From positions 248,001-312,000 of the forward strand of contig NZ_SGWZ01000002.1 in NCBI RefSeq assembly GCF_004216755.1: a DNA stretch of 64,000 nt, in the 5' to 3' direction. Origin of the DNA: Kerstersia gyiorum. Its GTDB lineage: Bacteria > Pseudomonadota > Gammaproteobacteria > Burkholderiales > Burkholderiaceae_B. A program made the position numbers and the translations under genes. This document shows positions 61,685 to 64,000 of the stretch, piece after piece (within the stretch, counting starts at the first letter, position 1; every line of letters starts with the position of its first letter). Below the pieces are notes generated by a model, which was given only the letters and a program-made list of their open reading frames with translations, was not told the DNA's origin and made no database searches.

Positions 61685-61767
61685 TTCTTCAGGCAGGACT
61701 TCTTGGGCACAGCTACATTTTTGCAGGCCGGCTTGCCCAGGCCGCGTGGCCGGTGCCTGTCAATGTC

Positions 61768-62283
61768 TTACGGACGGCTGGGGGGCCAGCTGTCGAAGGC
61801 GGCCGGGTTGCTACGCACAGGCACCATGGAGCGCTTCAGGACGAAGGTGATGGGTATCGTCAAGGCAGACTCGACAGCTTTGCCGCTCTTGGTTCTGGCC
61901 GGGGTGAATTGCCATTGACGGACAGCGGCAATGGCTGCGTCGTCCAGACGTGCATGGCCACTGGTGGCCGCAATGGCAATCCCGTCAGGTTTCCCTTTGT
62001 CATCAAGGCGGACCAATATTTCCACGATACCTTCCTGGCCCATGCGTCTCGCGATGGCAGGATAGTCGGGCGTGACCTGGTTGCTGATGGCCGGCTTGCT
62101 GACGATAGGGTCTGCAGGGTTGGGGTCATTCCAGTCTTCAGGGTCTGCCAGTGTGGCAAGTACACCGAGCATGGCCTGCTGCTGTGTGCCTATATTTCTT
62201 TGGGCATGGCGGCTGTGCGCCTGCATGCAGCGTTGGCGGAGCGGGTTGGGGCCTGGCCGTTGGTGCAGGGCCGGATACAACAC
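61768..62283 (-). CDS. TonB C-terminal-domain protein without membrane anchor
   Basis: The C-terminal 100 residues match the TonB_C domain: PDYPAIARRMGQEGIVEILV, the LDDAAIAAVRQWQFTPA core and VPITFVLK-type ending. A complete TonB needs an N-terminal membrane helix and a Pro-rich spacer; neither is evident. The frame is open upstream into the lysS end and gives a modest Pro-rich stretch. Starts at GTG 62283, ATG 62226 and ATG 62172 are possible. It may be a soluble TonB-like protein or the remnant of one. Confidence 0.65.
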   Translation of the reverse strand: MLYPALHQRPGPNPLRQRCMQAHSRHAQRNIGTQQQAMLGVLATLADPEDWNDPNPADPIVSKPAISNQVTPDYPAIARRMGQEGIVEILVRLDDKGKPDGIAIAATSGHARLDDAAIAAVRQWQFTPARTKSGKAVESALTIPITFVLKRSMVPVRSNPAAFDSWPPSRP

Positions 62284-62306
62284 CGGCGCCTTGAGGGGCG
62301 CCGGTG
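62281..62306 (-). terminator. Hairpin behind lysS
   Basis: A perfect 10-bp GC stem, CACCGGCGCC (62281-62290) with GGCGCCGGTG (62297-62306), has a TTGAGG loop. On the minus strand it is followed by only TTGT, so termination may be partial, which could let the TonB-C gene be read through. Confidence 0.55.
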
Positions 62307-62329
62307 CAGGGAACTGTTGCAGTGAGGGA

Positions 62330-63856
62330 TTAATCTTCCCGCCGCAAATGCGGGAACAGGATCACGTCGCGGATGCTGGGGCTGTCGGTCAGTAGCATCA
62401 CCAGGCGGTCGATGCCGATACCGCAGCCGCCGGTGGGGGGCATGCCGTATTCCAGGGCGCGGATATAGTCTGCGTCGAAGTACATGGCTTCTTCGTCACC
62501 AGCATCTTTGGCTTCGACTTGCGCCCGGAAGCGTTCTGCCTGGTCTTCCGGGTCGTTCAGCTCCGAGAAGCCGTTGGCGATTTCGCGGCCGGTGATGAAC
62601 AGCTCGAAGCGTTCCGTGATGCCGGGCTGGGTATCGGAGGCACGCGCCAGCGGCGAAACCTCTACCGGGTAGTCGATGATGAACGTGGGGTGCCACAGCT
62701 GGGCTTCCGCCGTTTCCTCGAACAGGGCCAGTTGCAGGGCGCCCAGGCCTGCGCGTGCCAGCGCCGGGCCCTTGACATCGGCACCCAGGCGGGCCAGTTC
62801 CTTGCGCAGATAATCGGCGTCCTGCAGGTCGCTTTCCTGGTAGCTGGGCGCGTATTTCAGAATGGCGCCCACGATGGTCAGGCGGTCGAAGGGCAGGCCC
62901 AGGTCAAGGTCGCGGCCCTGGTATTGCAGCTTGGCGCTGCCGGTGGCCGCAATGGCCGCCTGGCGGATCAGGCCTTCAGTGAATTCCATCAGCCAGCGGT
63001 AATCCGCATAGGCTGCGTAGAATTCCATCATGGTGAATTCAGGGTTGTGGCGCGGGCTGACACCTTCGTTGCGGAAGTTGCGGTTGACTTCGAAGACCCG
63101 CTCGAAGCCGCCCACGATCAGGCGCTTGAGATATAGCTCGGGTGCGATGCGCAGGAACATTTCCATGTCCAGCGCATTATGGTGCGTGACGAAAGGCTTG
63201 GCGCTGGCGCCGCCAGGGATGGGGTGTAGCATGGGCGTTTCGACTTCCAGGAAGCCGGCCTCGACCATGGCCTGGCGGATGCCCGCGATGGCCTTGCTGC
63301 GCGCCAGGAACGTCCGGCGCGTGTCTTCCGTCATGATCAGGTCGACGTAACGCTGGCGGTAGCGCAGCTCCTGGTCGGAAACGCCGTGGAACTTGTCGGG
63401 CAGTGGGCGCAGCGATTTGGCCAGCAGGCGGGCCTCGCTGGCATGGATGGAGAGTTCGCCCTTGCGGGTCTTGAACACGCGGCCCGTGACGGCGACGATG
63501 TCACCGATGTCCCATTGCTTGAAGGCGCTGTAGACGTCCTCGCCCAGCACGCCCTTGTCCAGGTAGATCTGGATGCGGCCGCTGCCATCCTGCACGGTGG
63601 CGAAACTGGCTTTGCCCATGACCCGTTTGAGCATCATGCGGCCAGCAAGGCGGACGACGACGGGAGCCGCTTGCTCCAGGGCTTCGGCCTCCATGTCGTC
63701 GTAGCGCTGGTGCAGGTCGGCCGCATGCGCGTCCGGTTGGAAATCATTGGGGAAAGCTACGCCTTCGGAGCGTAGCCGGGCCAGTTTGCCGCGCCGCTCC
63801 GCGATCAGGCGGTTTTCGTCAGTAACGGGAGTGGCAGGCGTGGAAGAGTCAGTCAT
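62330..63856 (-). CDS. lysS: Lysyl-tRNA synthetase, class II
   Basis: A 508-residue synthetase that charges tRNA-Lys. The N-terminal OB-fold anticodon-binding domain (about 60-180) includes RIQIYLDKGVLGEDVYSAF (landmark IQIYLDK). Motif 2 is FRNEGVSPRHNPEFTMMEFY, and motif 3 near the C-terminus is GGCGIGIDRLVMLL. The length is normal. It lies 48 nt downstream of prfB on the same strand, the usual prfB-lysS operon. Confidence 0.97.
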   Translation of the reverse strand: MTDSSTPATPVTDENRLIAERRGKLARLRSEGVAFPNDFQPDAHAADLHQRYDDMEAEALEQAAPVVVRLAGRMMLKRVMGKASFATVQDGSGRIQIYLDKGVLGEDVYSAFKQWDIGDIVAVTGRVFKTRKGELSIHASEARLLAKSLRPLPDKFHGVSDQELRYRQRYVDLIMTEDTRRTFLARSKAIAGIRQAMVEAGFLEVETPMLHPIPGGASAKPFVTHHNALDMEMFLRIAPELYLKRLIVGGFERVFEVNRNFRNEGVSPRHNPEFTMMEFYAAYADYRWLMEFTEGLIRQAAIAATGSAKLQYQGRDLDLGLPFDRLTIVGAILKYAPSYQESDLQDADYLRKELARLGADVKGPALARAGLGALQLALFEETAEAQLWHPTFIIDYPVEVSPLARASDTQPGITERFELFITGREIANGFSELNDPEDQAERFRAQVEAKDAGDEEAMYFDADYIRALEYGMPPTGGCGIGIDRLVMLLTDSPSIRDVILFPHLRRED

Positions 63857-63904
63857 GTCGGATGAATTGCAGTGGCGTTCTGGGTACGTGGCGGGCTTGG
63901 GGGT

Positions 63905-64000
63905 TCAAAGACCTTGTTTCAGGCTGGCCTGGATGAAGGGATCGAGGTCGCCGTCCAGCACTTTCTGGGTGTTGGAAATTTCCACGTTGGTACGCAGGTC
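63905..64000 (-). CDS. prfB: Peptide chain release factor 2 (C-terminal 31 residues)
   Basis: Only the end of the gene is in the window. The C-terminus DLRTNVEISNTQKVLDGDLD, then FIQASLKQGL, matches RF2, which terminates at UAA and UGA. The programmed frameshift site of prfB lies outside the window. It is upstream of lysS in the same operon. Confidence 0.92.
   Translation of the reverse strand, partial: DLRTNVEISNTQKVLDGDLDPFIQASLKQGL

Overview
The window is GC-rich chromosomal DNA that reads as a betaproteobacterium of the order Burkholderiales, most likely family Alcaligenaceae (Bordetella/Achromobacter relatives). This rests on the protein flavour, the gene orders (hda divergent from purM; miaA-mutL-amiC-tsaE; prfB-lysS; a full isc cluster) and the GC-rich extragenic repeats. 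The family assignment is inference. I saw no phage, insertion sequence, integrase other than XerD, or CRISPR array.

Layout. 1-9.3 kb is housekeeping: the start of hda, purM, a membrane diguanylate cyclase, miaA, mutL, amiC, tsaE and fumC. 9.4-9.7 kb is a 76-bp tandem repeat block between the fumC terminator and a serine hydrolase. 11-13.2 kb is a heme-type TonB-dependent receptor. 13.7-15.3 kb is an unrecognised pair of exported proteins, one of them a lipoprotein. xerD and ybaK follow. 17.1-17.3 kb may encode a structured RNA. 17.3-20.1 kb is a convergent restriction-modification pair whose 3' ends overlap by 57 bp. 20.3-25.8 kb holds an SDR oxidoreductase, a GST, a second diguanylate cyclase, a DUF4153-like membrane protein and a Nudix hydrolase.

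25.9-32.9 kb is a catabolic unit: a LysR regulator divergent from an amidohydrolase and a complete branched-chain-amino-acid-type ABC importer. 39.7-32.9 kb on the minus strand is a six-gene organosulfur scavenging operon (MetN/MetI/MetQ-like importer, two NtaA/DszA-type flavin monooxygenases, one DszC/SfnC-type flavoprotein), with a TSUP anion exporter upstream. Then come an unknown protein, a periplasmic HAD phosphatase, tRNA-Ala(CGC) and xthA.

44.4-45.2 kb encodes a homologue of the anti-CRISPR protein AcrVA2 that stops before the family's conserved C-terminal part. 45.2-48.9 kb is an fbpABC ferric iron importer with a good Fur box. azlCD, rfbBDAC (dTDP-rhamnose), tRNA-Met(CAT), a small lipoprotein, a low-molecular-weight phosphatase and iscRSUA-hscBA-fdx-iscX with an IscR site follow. 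The window ends with a second, decayed copy of the 9.4-kb repeat, a TonB-C-domain protein without a membrane anchor, lysS and the end of prfB.

Themes: iron is handled at several levels (heme receptor, Fbp importer, TonB-C protein, Fe-S assembly under IscR), and sulfur is scavenged from organosulfur compounds and used by Isc. The observations most worth following are the truncated AcrVA2 homologue, the restriction-modification pair with its neighbouring structured-RNA candidate, the tandem repeat family, and the unknown exported pair.
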